Source: Paenibacillus elgii NBRC 100335
Lineage (GTDB): Bacteria; Bacillota; Bacilli; Paenibacillales; NBRC-103111
Assembly (NCBI RefSeq): GCF_004000865.1
Contig: NZ_BIMB01000024.1
Span: forward strand, 34,035-98,034
Direction: 5' to 3'
DNA: 64,000 nucleotides
Under the pieces are notes generated by a model, which saw only the letters and a list, made by a program, of their open reading frames with translations, was not told where the DNA came from and did no database searches. Positions 1-12,000 of the stretch are shown in pieces. Position 1 is the stretch's first letter, and each line of letters opens with the position of its first letter. The translations under genes were made by a program, and so were the position numbers.

Positions 1-3000
1 CCGGTGCTGGAGCTGCCGACGCTCCGGCGGGGAACATCGGTGCCGACCTCCCGTGGAGGCCGGCATACGGTTATGCTGGACAGCCGGCTTGCGAAGGAGC
101 TTAAAGCGGCCAGCATTCGGCTGGGCAGCAGCTTGTTCGTGACGCTGCTGTCCGCGTTCCAGCTGTTTCTGCACCGGCTGACCGGGCTGCAGCAGATCAC
201 GGTGGGCATACCGACAGCCGGACAAGCGCAGATGGAGGCTTTCTCGCTCATCGGCAACTGCGTCAATCTGCTGCCGGTCGCGAGCGAGGTGAAGCCGGAG
301 CTTACGTTTGCCGAATATGCACAAGCCGTCAAAAACGGAATGAACGAGCTCGAACCGTTTCAGCCTTACAGCTTCGCCGCCTTGGCGGAAAGAGGGCTCG
401 GGCAACTGCCGGCGGTCACGGCCGTCTTCAATATGGACCGTTTACCGAGGCTCCGCTTCCATGAGCTGGATGCCGAGCTGCTGCCGAATTCGATTTCGTA
501 CAGCAAATACGAGCTTTTCCTGAATGCGATCGAGATCGGAAGCGAGCTGCGGCTCGATTTCGATTACAGCGCCGATTTGTTCCTGGCCGAAACGATCCGG
601 ACATGGGCGCGGTACTATGTGCATTTGCTGCATACGATTGCACAGGAGCAGTCGTTGTACATCTCCGGGCTTTCCTTGCTGGATGGCGGGGAAATCGCAC
701 AAAAATGGGCGGCCTGGGCCGCCCTTGCCGATGCGGAAGGCAGCTATCCTTGTGTGCTGGATGCATACCATCAGCCGGTTCCGTCAGGGACGATGGGGGA
801 GCTGTACATCGTGCGGCCTGCGGACAGGAGTTCCCGGAATTCCCGGGACTCCTTCCTTAGCACGGGGGACTGGGTGCATTGTGCGGAAGACGGAAAGCTG
901 ACGCCTGTCGGAAAAACGTCCCGTTTTGTCCGGCTTCGCGGACATCAAGTCAACCTCCAGCAGTTGGAGGAGCACGTACGTCGTGCATTCGGTCTTCGCG
1001 CTTGCACGTTCACCGTTCGCTCCGTAGCTGATAAGGATACCGCTGCTGATCTGATCGCATATATCGTTGCCGATCCGTCGCATCCTTGGGAGGAATCCGA
1101 GCTCAAGCAAGCGATGAGCGCAGCGCTCCCGGATTACACGCAGCCTCGCTACGTGGTCAAGATGGCAAGCCTCCCGCTTATGTCAAGCGGAGAGACGGAC
1201 TGGTCGCAGCTGCCGGAGCCCGGGGAAGGGGGCGGCTTCGCCGCAGCCTCCGATGTTCATAGAGGAGACGCTACGGAGGAGACGCTGGTTCGCATCTGGC
1301 AAGAAGTGCTTGGGGCGGCGAACGTGGGCCGTCACGACAACTTTTTCCAGCTAGGCGGGGACTCCCTGAAAGCAACGGTGATTTTGGCCAGAGTGAACAA
1401 GGAATTCCATATTCATATTCCGCTCGGTCACCTGTTCGAGCTTCAAACCATTGAAGAGCTGGCCCAATATATCTGTGGCGGGGAAAAGAGCGCCTACGCG
1501 CCGATAGAACCGGTGGAGCCACGGGAGGCGTACCCCGTGTCGTCTTCGCAAAAGCGCATGTACGTGCTGCATCAGCAAGACGACAGCACGACATATAACA
1601 TTTCCGGGCAGCTTAAGATCGAAGGGGAGCTGGATATGGCGCGTTTGATCGAGTCGCTCCGGCACGTATTCGGGAGGCACGAGTCGCTGCGCACTTATTT
1701 TGCGCTGGAGGATGGCGAGATCGTTCAGAAAATCAGCCCGGACGCCGTATTGGACGTTCAGGTGACACGGATTAGCGAAGAAGAGGCGGATGAAGCGCGA
1801 GCGCGGTTTGTCCGGCCGTTCGAACTTGGCCTGGCTCCGCTGTTCCGCGCCGAGCTGCTGCAATTTGCAGTCGACCGCTTTACGCTTTTGGTCGATATGC
1901 ATCATGCCGTGGCTGACGGATTTTCGATGGCCGTGCTGCTGGACGAGCTGCTTCAAACGTACCAGGGAAGGCAGTTAGCGCCAAGAAATGTGCATTACAA
2001 GGACTTTACCGTCTGGCAGCAGAACAGGATCGACGAGGGCGCTTTTCAACAGCAGGAAACGTATTGGTTAAGCGAGCTTGGCGGCGAGCTCCCAGTGCTG
2101 AACATGCCGACCGATTATCCGCGTCCGCAGCTGCAAAGCTTCGAAGGAGACACCTTTTCTCTGAAGCTGGACCCCGAGCTGACGGCATCGCTGTACAAGC
2201 TGGCGCAGGAGTCGGGAACGACGCTGTATATGGTGCTGCTGGCGGCGTATAATGTGCTGCTCGCCAACTATTCGGGACAAGACGATATCATCGTCGGGAC
2301 ACCGGTATCCGGCAGAAGACATGCGGACACGGAAGCCATGATCGGGATGTTCGTCGGAACGCTCGCCATGCGGAATCGACCGATACGAGAACTAACGTTC
2401 GGTGAATTTTTACAGGAAGTCAAGCGTCAGGCGCTGCTCGCCTTCGAGCAACAGGACTATCCGTTTGACGAGCTGACGGAAAAGCTTGGACTCGTGCGGG
2501 ATTTGAGTCGCAATCCGATTTTCGACACGATGTTTATGCTGCAAAACGAAGCGGTGCACACGCTCGAAGCCGGCGGGCTGACGTTCGAATCGGAAGAGCT
2601 CAACCCGGGCGTGTCGAAATTTGACTTTTCCTTAAGCGTGACGGCAGATAAGGCAGAACTTTCCTGCACATGGGAATATGCGACGAAGCTGTTCAAGCCG
2701 GAAACGATCCGGCGGATGGCGGAGCATTACGTCCGTGTGCTGGAGGGCGTCGTTGCCGGGCCAGAGCTGCGGCTCTCCGATATCGATATGCTGACGGAAG
2801 CGGAAAAGCGGCAGTTAGAGCGCGTTTCAGGCGAGACGGCGCTGCCGTACCCGGCGGCTGGAACGATCTGCGAACGGTTCGAGCAGCAGGCCGCCCGGAC
2901 ACCGGAGCGGACGGCGCTTGTGTTCGACGGGCGGACGATTTCGTACGGGGAGCTGAATTGCCAAGCCAACCGGTTGGCACATCGGCTGCAAGCGCTCGGC

Positions 3001-6000
3001 GTCGGGCCGGATACGCCGGTGGGCGTCTGCTTGGACCGCAGCCCGGAGTTGGTAGCGGGGCTGCTCGCCGTGCTGAAAGCCGGCGGCGCTTATGTGCCGC
3101 TGGACCCGGCGCTGCCGCCGGAGCGGCTTGGCTACATGACGGAGCGCGCGGGAGTAAAGGCGCTTGTAACGAAGCTTGCATGGGCGGAAAGGCTCGCGGT
3201 ACGGCCTGATTTGGCGGTCGTCTGCCTTGATGACGGGACGGTGGGACTTGAAGCGGAGCCCGAGCATAACCCGGACAGCAAGGCGGGGACCGGGCATTTG
3301 ATGTATGTGATCTTTACTTCCGGTTCCACCGGGACGCCGAAAGGAGCGAGCGTCTACCGATCCGGCTTCGAAAATCTGCTGCAGTGGTACACCTGCGAAT
3401 TTGGCATGACGGAAGAGGACCGGGTGCTGATGATCTCGTCGCCCAGCTTCGACCTGACGCAAAAGAACATTTTCGCTCCTCTCGTGACCGGAGGTCAATT
3501 AGTGCTATTGCCGTCTGGTCCGTATGATGCCGGCGAAGTGGTGTCGCTGATCGAGCGGCATGGGATTACGCTGTTGAACGGGACGCCGAGCGCGTTTTAT
3601 CCGCTGCTGGACATCACCGCGTCAGCGGGATATGGTACTCTTGCGACGCTGCGGTACGTCCTCCTCGGCGGAGAGCCGATTGCGGCTGACCGCCTCACGG
3701 CATGGACGGCGTCGGAAGCGTGCCGGGCCGAGGTGGTCAATACGTACGGCCCGACGGAGTGTACGGATGTGACGGTGTACGGCCGTTTGACGAACATGCC
3801 GTCTCTGGTCGGCAAGCCGGTGCCGATCGGCCGCCCGGTGGCCGGCACGCGCGTGTATATTTTGAACCGGGAGCTGGGCTTGCAGCCGATGGGGCTGCCG
3901 GGCGAGCTGTGCATCGCGGGGGTACAGGTCGGCGGCGGCTATGTCGGCGACGCGGAGCTGACGGCGGATAAATTCGTGGCGAACCCGTACGGGGACGAGC
4001 TGGCGCCGGTCTTGTACCGCACCGGGGATCTGGCGCGGTATTTGCCGGACGGAACGATCGAATATTTGGGCCGGATCGACCATCAGGTCAAGCTGCGGGG
4101 CTACCGGATCGAGCCGGGCGAAATTGAAGCGGCACTGCGGGAATGCGCAGGCGTCAAAGATGCGTTCGTGATAACCCGAGAGGACCTGCCTGGGGACGTC
4201 CGGCTTGTCGCCTATGCCGTGCCGGAAGAGGAGGCAAGGGAGGGGGCGGCGTCCGACAGCGAGCTCCCGGGGCTATGGCGCAGCGAGCTGCGCCGCAAGC
4301 TGCCGGACTACATGGTGCCGACGGCTATCGTTGTCATGGCGGTGCTTCCGCTATCGCCCAACGGCAAAGTCGACCGTAAAGCGCTGCCGGCGCCGGAGAT
4401 CGGACCTGCTACGGACGTCGACTACGTCGCTCCGCGCACACCGGTAGAGGCGAAGCTGTCGGAGCTGTGGAAAGAGGTGCTCGGCCTGTCCGCCGCCGTT
4501 GGCGTCAAGGACAACTTTTTTGACCTCGGCGGCCACTCGCTGCGGGCGACCACGCTGGGCGCGAAAATTCATCAGTCACTGAACGTATCGCTGTCGCTGC
4601 GGCAAATGTTTCAGTATCCGACGCTTGAGCTTATGGCGCAGACAATTGAGCAATTGCAGCCTAGCCCTTATGGCGACATTCCCGTCGCCGGGCAGCAGGA
4701 TACGTATCCGCTTTCCTCGGCGCAAAAACGGCTGTACATTTTGAGCCAACTGGAAGGCGCTGCGACCAGCTACAACATGCCGGGCGAACTGCTGATGGAA
4801 GGCGAGCTGGATGCGACACGGCTTGAAGCGGCGTTTCGCGGGCTGCTCCGTCGTCATGCCACGCTGCGCACCTCCTTCGAGCTGGCAGCGGACGGCGAGC
4901 CGGTTCAGCGCATTGCGGAGACGGCGGAATTTACGCTGGAGCGCATCCGGGTAACCGGAGAAGGGGAGGCCGAAGCGGCGATGGCCGGCTTTATCCGGCC
5001 GTTTAATCTGGGGAAAGCGCCGCTCCTGCGGGCGGCTTTGGTGGAAGAAGCGCCGCAGCGCCACCGGCTGCTGTTTGATATGCACCACCTGATTTCCGAC
5101 GGAGTGTCGATGAACATTCTGCTGGAGGAGCTGGCTCAACTGTACGAAGGGCAGGAGCTGCCGGCACTGCGCCTTCAATACAAAGATTATGCGGTATGGC
5201 AGCAGGCGGACAGCGACAGCGAACGGATGAGCAAGCAGGAAGCGTATTGGCTGGAGCAATTGGACGGGGAGCTTCCGATTCTTGAGTTGCCGATCGATTA
5301 TGCGAGACCGCCTGCCCGCAGCTTTTCCGGCGGTACGCTGTCCTTCGCGATCGATTCGCGGCAGGCGGACGGGTTGAAGCGGCTCGGCTCGCAGGCGGGA
5401 GCTACCTTGTTTATGGTGCTGCTGGCCACCTATACGACGCTGCTGTCCAAATACAGCGGGCAGGAGGATATGATCGTCGGAACGCCGATCGCAGGCAGAC
5501 CGCATGCCGATCTGCAGCCGATAATCGGGATGTTTGCGGGAACGTTGGCGATGCGAAGTTATCCGGCCGGAGAGAAGACGTTCCTGGAGTACTTACAGGA
5601 AGTGAAGGAGCTGGCGCTGCGAGCGTACGAGAATCAGGACTACCCGTTCGAAACGCTGGTGGAGAAACTTAACGTGAAGCGGGACCTTAGCCGCAATCCG
5701 GTGTTCGATACGATGTTCGTTCTGCAAAATACGGAGACGGTCGCGCCCGGGTTTACATCGCTGCGCGTCAGTCCGCACGAGAGCGAGCATCCTATCGTGA
5801 AGTTCGATTTGACCTTTACCGCTGCCGAGGAAGCGGGCGGCATTGCGTGCAGCATCGAATATGCCGACCGTCTGTTCAAGCGGGAAACGATCTCGCGCAT
5901 GGCGCGGCATTTTATTCAACTGATCGAAGAAATCATTCAGACTCCCGAAGCGAAGCTATCATCCTTGAACATCCTTACCGTCCATGAGTTGGCGCAAATT

Positions 6001-9000
6001 TTGGAGACGTTCAACGAAACGGCGCTGCCGTACCCTGCGGACATGACGATCCACGGCCTGTTCGAACGGCAGGCGGCGCTGACACCGGACCGGATTGCGG
6101 TTGTGTTTGAAGACCGGCAGCTTACGTACCGGGAGCTGGACGAGCGGGCGAACCGGCTGGCGTGCACGCTTTTGGCCAAAGGAGTGGAGGCCGAGCAGTT
6201 GGTTGCTATTATGACCGAGCGGTCGCTGGACATGGTTACCGCCGTGCTCGGCGTGATGAAAGCGGGCGGCGCATATGTCCCGATCGATCCCGAATACCCG
6301 GAGGAACGCATCCGCTACATGCTCGGCGATTCCGGCGCACGGCTGCTGCTGACGCAGTCGCATTTGCAGGATCGCACGGCGTTCGGCAGCGAGCTGCTCC
6401 TGCTGGACGACGAGCGCATCTATGGCGGCGACGGTACGAGTCCCGGGGTGGCTGTCGGTCCGCATCAACTGGCTTATGTCATCTATACGTCAGGTACGAC
6501 CGGCAAGCCAAAAGGGGTGATGGTCGAGCATCAAGGCGTATGTAATAACAAATTGTTTTTTGAACAATCCCTTCACATTACGACAAAGGATCGCATTGTA
6601 CAGTTCGCGAGCTTCTCCTTTGACGCGTCGTGTTGGGAAATGACCATGGGCTTACTGACCGGAGCAGCGCTGTATGTGCCCGGTGCTTCCGTCATAGCGG
6701 ATTACCGACTGTTTGAGCAATATGTCCGCGATCACGGGATAACGGTGGCGACTTTGCCCCCGACTTATGCCGTCTACTTGAATCCCGAGCATATGCCCGA
6801 ATTGCGGACGCTCGTTACGGCTGGCTCCGCATCCTCCGGCGAGCTTGTCCAACAGTGGAAGGATCATGTTCGCTATTTTAACAATTACGGCCCAACCGAG
6901 GATTCCATTTGTTCGACCGCGTGGTCTTATACGGACCATACGCCGATCGAAAAGACGGTGCCTATCGGCCGGCCGATCCCGAATCATCAAGTCTTCATTC
7001 TGAGTGCGCATAACGCACTTGCTCCGATCGGTGTGGCCGGGGAGCTTTGTGTCGCCGGTATTGGTCTGGCCAGAGGCTATCTGAATCGCCCCGGCCTGAC
7101 GGCGGACAAATTCATGCCGGTTCCGTTCGCCCTCGAACAGCGAATGTACCGGACGGGCGATTTGGCCCGCTGGCTGCCAGACGGCAGCATCGAATATTTG
7201 GGCCGGATCGATCATCAGGTCAAAATCCGCGGCTATCGCATCGAGCTCGGCGAGATTGAAGCGCAGCTGCTGAAGGTGGCAGCGGTACAAGAGGCGATCG
7301 TTCTGGCGCGAACGGACGAGACCGGGCAAACGTATTTGTGCGCCTATTTTACCGCTGATGGGCAGCAGGCGGCCGGTGCGCTGCGCAGCGAGCTGGCGCG
7401 GGAGCTTCCGGGCTATATGGTGCCGTCCTTCTTTATTCAGCTTGAGGAGATGCCGCTGACGCCGAACGGCAAAATCGACCGCCAAGCGCTGCCTGCGCCG
7501 GAGGGTATCGTGCCTACAGGTGCAGAGTACGCCGCTCCGCGGACGCCGGTGGAAGCGAAGCTGGCGGAGCTATGGCAAGAGGTGCTTGGGGTACCGAGCG
7601 TCGGGATCAGGGATAACTTCTTCGAGCTCGGCGGTCATTCGCTCCGGGCAATGAGGCTGGCAGCCCATATCCAAAAAGAATTGCAAGTAAATGTGCCGCT
7701 GCAGGACGTATTCGCTACCCCGACCATTGAACAGCTCGCGGCTGTGATCGAGGGGCTCCGGCAGCAAACATTTACAGCCATACCGGTTGCCCCTGTCCAG
7801 CCACATTATCCCGTATCTTCGGCACAAAAGCGGCTGTACATCTTGCAGCAGTTCGAAGGCGGGGAAACGAGCTACAACATGCCGGGGGTAATGCTGCTGG
7901 AAGGCACGCTGGACCGGGAACGGTTCGAGGAGGCATTCCGGGGGCTCATCCGGCGTCATGAGACGCTGCGGACAGGCTTTGAGTTGGTGAACGGCGAACC
8001 GTTCCAGCGGGTGTATCCCGAATCTGAGGTGGCGTTTGTCGTGGACAACGCCGAGAGCAGCGGCGGGGAAACGGATACGCTGGAGCGCATCCGCCGCTTC
8101 GTCCGGCCGTTCGACTTGCGGCAGCCGCCGTTATTGCGGGTGGGCCTGATCCGGTTGGATCCGGACAAGCCTGGTGTGAATCAGGAGCCGGAGCGTCATC
8201 TGCTGCTGTTCGATATGCACCATATCGTCTCGGATGGCGTGTCGATGGGCATTTTAGTCAACGAGTTCGGCCGGTTATACGGCGGGGAGACGCTGCCGCC
8301 GCTGCGCATCCAATACAAGGATTACGCTACGTGGCAGCAGGCGGAACTGACCGGGCAGCGGATGAGCAGCCAGGAAGCGTACTGGCTGAATGTGTTCCAG
8401 AGTGAACTCCCCGTGCTGGATATGCCGACGGATTACGCGCGTCCGGCCGTGCAGCGCTTTGAGGGAGGGCTTGTTTCCTTCGCGCTTGGTTCGCAACGAA
8501 GCGACGCGCTGCGGCAGCTTGCGAGCGCAACCGGCACGACCTTGTACATGGTGCTGCTGGCGGCTTACACGGCGCTGCTGCACAAATACACAGGGCAAGA
8601 AGATATCGTGGTGGGTACCCCGGTGGCGGGCCGGACGCATGCGGATGTGGACGGACTGATCGGTATGTTTGTCGGGACGCTGGCGCTGCGCAGCTATCCG
8701 GTCGGGGAGAAGATGTTTCTGGATTACTTGCAGGAAGTCAAGGGCATGGCGCTCAAAGCGTTCGAGCATCAGGACTACCCGTTTGAAGCGCTGGTCGAGA
8801 AAGTAGGCGTTACGCGGGATTTGAGCCGCCATGCGCTGTTCGACACGATGTTTGACATGCAGCATGAGGTGGCGGAGCAACGCACCGTACTTGGGTTGGA
8901 ACTGAAGCCCTATGAAATGGAGTCGAAGACGGCGAAGTTCGACCTAAGCTTCCAAATAACGGAAGAGGAGTCAGGGACGCTTACGGGCAGTATCGAATAC

Positions 9001-12000
9001 GCCAGCTCGCTGTACAGCGTGGATACGGTCCGGAGAATGGCCGGTCACTTCATGCAGCTCATCGACGGTATTCTGGCGGCTCCCGAGGCGAAGCTGTCGT
9101 CTTTCGAGATCGTCACGCCGGAGGAAAAGACGCTGCTAACGGGCGCAGTCGCCGATAGCGGAGTCGGCGCCGCATTTTGCGACTGGCAGGAGAAGACGAT
9201 TCATCAGTTGTTAGAGGAGGAGGCGGAGCGGACGCCGGATCAAGTGGCGGTCATTTGCGAGGACGAACGGCTCACCTACCGCGAGCTCAACGAGCAGGCG
9301 AACCGGCTTGCGCGCACCTTGCGGGCCAAAGGGGTGCAGCCAGACCAAACCGTCGGCATCATGGCCGAGCGCTCGCTTGCAATGGTCGTCGGAGTGTTCG
9401 GGATTTTGAAGGCGGGGGCTGCTTACGTGCCGATCGATCCGGGCTACCCCGAAGAGCGGATTCGCTACATGCTGGACGATTCGGGAGCACAACTGCTGCT
9501 GCTGACGCATCGCCGCTTGCAGGAACGTGCGGCGGATGCGGCGGAGAAAGTGTTGTTCCTGGATGACGCCGAAGCCTACGATGCCGACGGAACAAACCTG
9601 GTGTCCGCAGCGCAGCCGAATCATCTGGCTTACGTCATCTATACGTCGGGAACGACGGGGAAACCGAAGGGCGTGATGGTCGAGCACCGGCAGGTAATCG
9701 CTTTGTCCGAGGCGTGGAGGCAGGAGTATCGGCTGCGGGAGGAACCGGTAAGGCTATTGCAGTGGGCTAGCTTCTCATTCGACGTGTTTACGGCCGATAT
9801 CGTGCGGTCGCTGCTGAATGGCGGCCGGCTCATCGTATGCCCAGGCTACGCCCGGCACGACCCGGAGGCGATTTACGGGCTGCTGAAGCAGCACCGCGTC
9901 ACGATGTTCGATGCGACCCCGGCGCTTGTCGTTCCGCTGATGAATGACGTGTACGAGCATGGGCGGGATATCGGCTTCCTGAAAACGCTCATTGTCGGCT
10001 CGGATCAATGTCCGGTAGGTGACTTTCAGCAATTAAACGACCGGTTCGGCGCATCGATGCGGATCGTAAACAGCTACGGGGTAACGGAAGCGTGCGTCGA
10101 TTCGAGTTATTATGTTCAGCGGACGGGAGGCGTCGGATCGCATCCGTATCCGTATGAATACCGGAGTTTGCCGATCGGCAAGCCATACCCGGGCGTGAGG
10201 ATGTATATTTTAAGCGCGGCGATGGCACTGCAGCCGGCCGGCGTGCCGGGCGAGCTGTATATCGGCGGGCGCGGGGTGGCGCGAGGGTACCTGAACCGTC
10301 CGGAACTGAGCGCGGAGAAATTTGTAGATGACCCATTCGAGCCGGGCGGGCGGATGTACCGGACGGGCGATGCGGCGCGATGGCTGCCGGATGGAAACAT
10401 CGAATATTTGGGGCGGCTCGACGATCAGGTGAAAATCCGCGGCTACCGGATCGAGCTGGGCGAGGTGGAAGCGCAACTGCTGAAAACGGAATCCGTGCAG
10501 GAAGCGGTTGTCATTGCGCGGGAAGACGAAGCCGGACAAAAGCAGCTGTGCGCGTATGTGGTGTCGGACCGCGAGCTGGCGATAGGCGAACTCAGGAATG
10601 CGTTATCGCAAACGCTGCCCGAGTACATGATTCCATCGTATTTCGTACAGCTTCCGCAGCTGCCGCTGACGCCAAACGGAAAGGTGGACCGCAAAGCGCT
10701 TCCGGCTCCGAAGGAAAGCATGGCTACGGGTACGGACTATGTCGCTCCGCGCACGGTCGTGGAGCAAGCGCTGGCTTCCGTCTGGCAGGCGGTGCTCGGA
10801 ATCGGGAAGGTCGGGGTGAATGACCGCTTCTTTGCGCTGGGAGGCGACTCGATCAAAGCGATTCAAGTGTCGGCGAAGCTGCATCAAGCCGGGTACAAGG
10901 TGGAAATGAGACATTTGTTCGCTCACCCTTCGATTGCGGAACTGAGCGCGTATGTCAAGCCGATTACCCGTATGGCGGATCAAGGGGAAGTGAAGGGCTG
11001 GACGCGGCTGACGCCGATTCAAGCCTGGTTCTTCGGGCAAAACGATGCCGCGCCGCACCACTATAACCAAGCGATCATGCTGTACCGGGAGCGAGGCTAC
11101 GACGAAGCGGCGCTTCGGAAGACAGTGCGGAAACTGGCGGAGCATCACGACGCGCTGCGCACGATATTCCGACAGACGGAAGGCGGCTATGCGGCATGGA
11201 CTCGCGCCATCGACGAGGGCGCGCCGTACACTTTGGAAGTCATGGACTTCCGGAAGGCCGGCGACAACGTCGCGCAAGCGATCGAAGCAAGAGCGAATGA
11301 GATCCAGAGCAGCATCGAGCTTAGTACGGGTCCGCTTATGAAGCTGGGGCTGTTCCGCTGTGCGGATGGGGACCATCTGTTGATCGCGATTCACCATCTG
11401 GTCGTTGACGGGGTATCGTGGCGCATTTTGCTGGAAGATTTGGCTTCTGGCTATGAGCAGGCTGTAAGCGGACAGGCGATCCGGCTGCCGGATAAGACGG
11501 ATGCGTTTCGGATATGGGCCGAGAAGCTGGCGGGCTATGCGAACAGTCCGGCGATGGAGGCGGAGCGGGCGTACTGGCAGCAGGTCGATCAGCTCGAGTG
11601 CAAGCCGCTCCCGCGAGATTTTGCGCAAGTCGGGCAGGAGCAAGCGTACGGGCTGATGCGAGATAGCGAAACGGTGACGGTGCAGTGGTCGCAGGAAGAA
11701 ACGGAGCTGCTGCTGAAGCGGGCGCACCGGGCCTACAACACCGACATCAACGACCTGCTGCTGACTGCGCTTGGGATGGCGGTGTACCGCTGGACGGGAA
11801 TCGAGCGGGTATCGGTCGGTCTGGAAGGACACGGAAGAGAATCCATTCTGCCGGATATCGATATTACGCGCACCGTCGGCTGGTTTACGAGCGAGTATCC
11901 CGTCGCGCTGGAGATGGGAGCAGCCGATGCCTCCGATACGCTCGCTTACCGGATCAAACGGGTGAAAGACAGCTTACGACAAATCCCGAACAAAGGAATC

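Noticed and set aside
10603..11832. 409-codon open frame on the minus strand inside the giant NRPS
   Set aside because: A shadow of GC-rich NRPS coding sequence: Arg/Gln/Leu/His-rich translation, no ribosome binding site and no family resemblance. The same holds for the other long antisense frames in the NRPS and cluster genes (for example 49827-51275, 52736-54316, 58509-59795).
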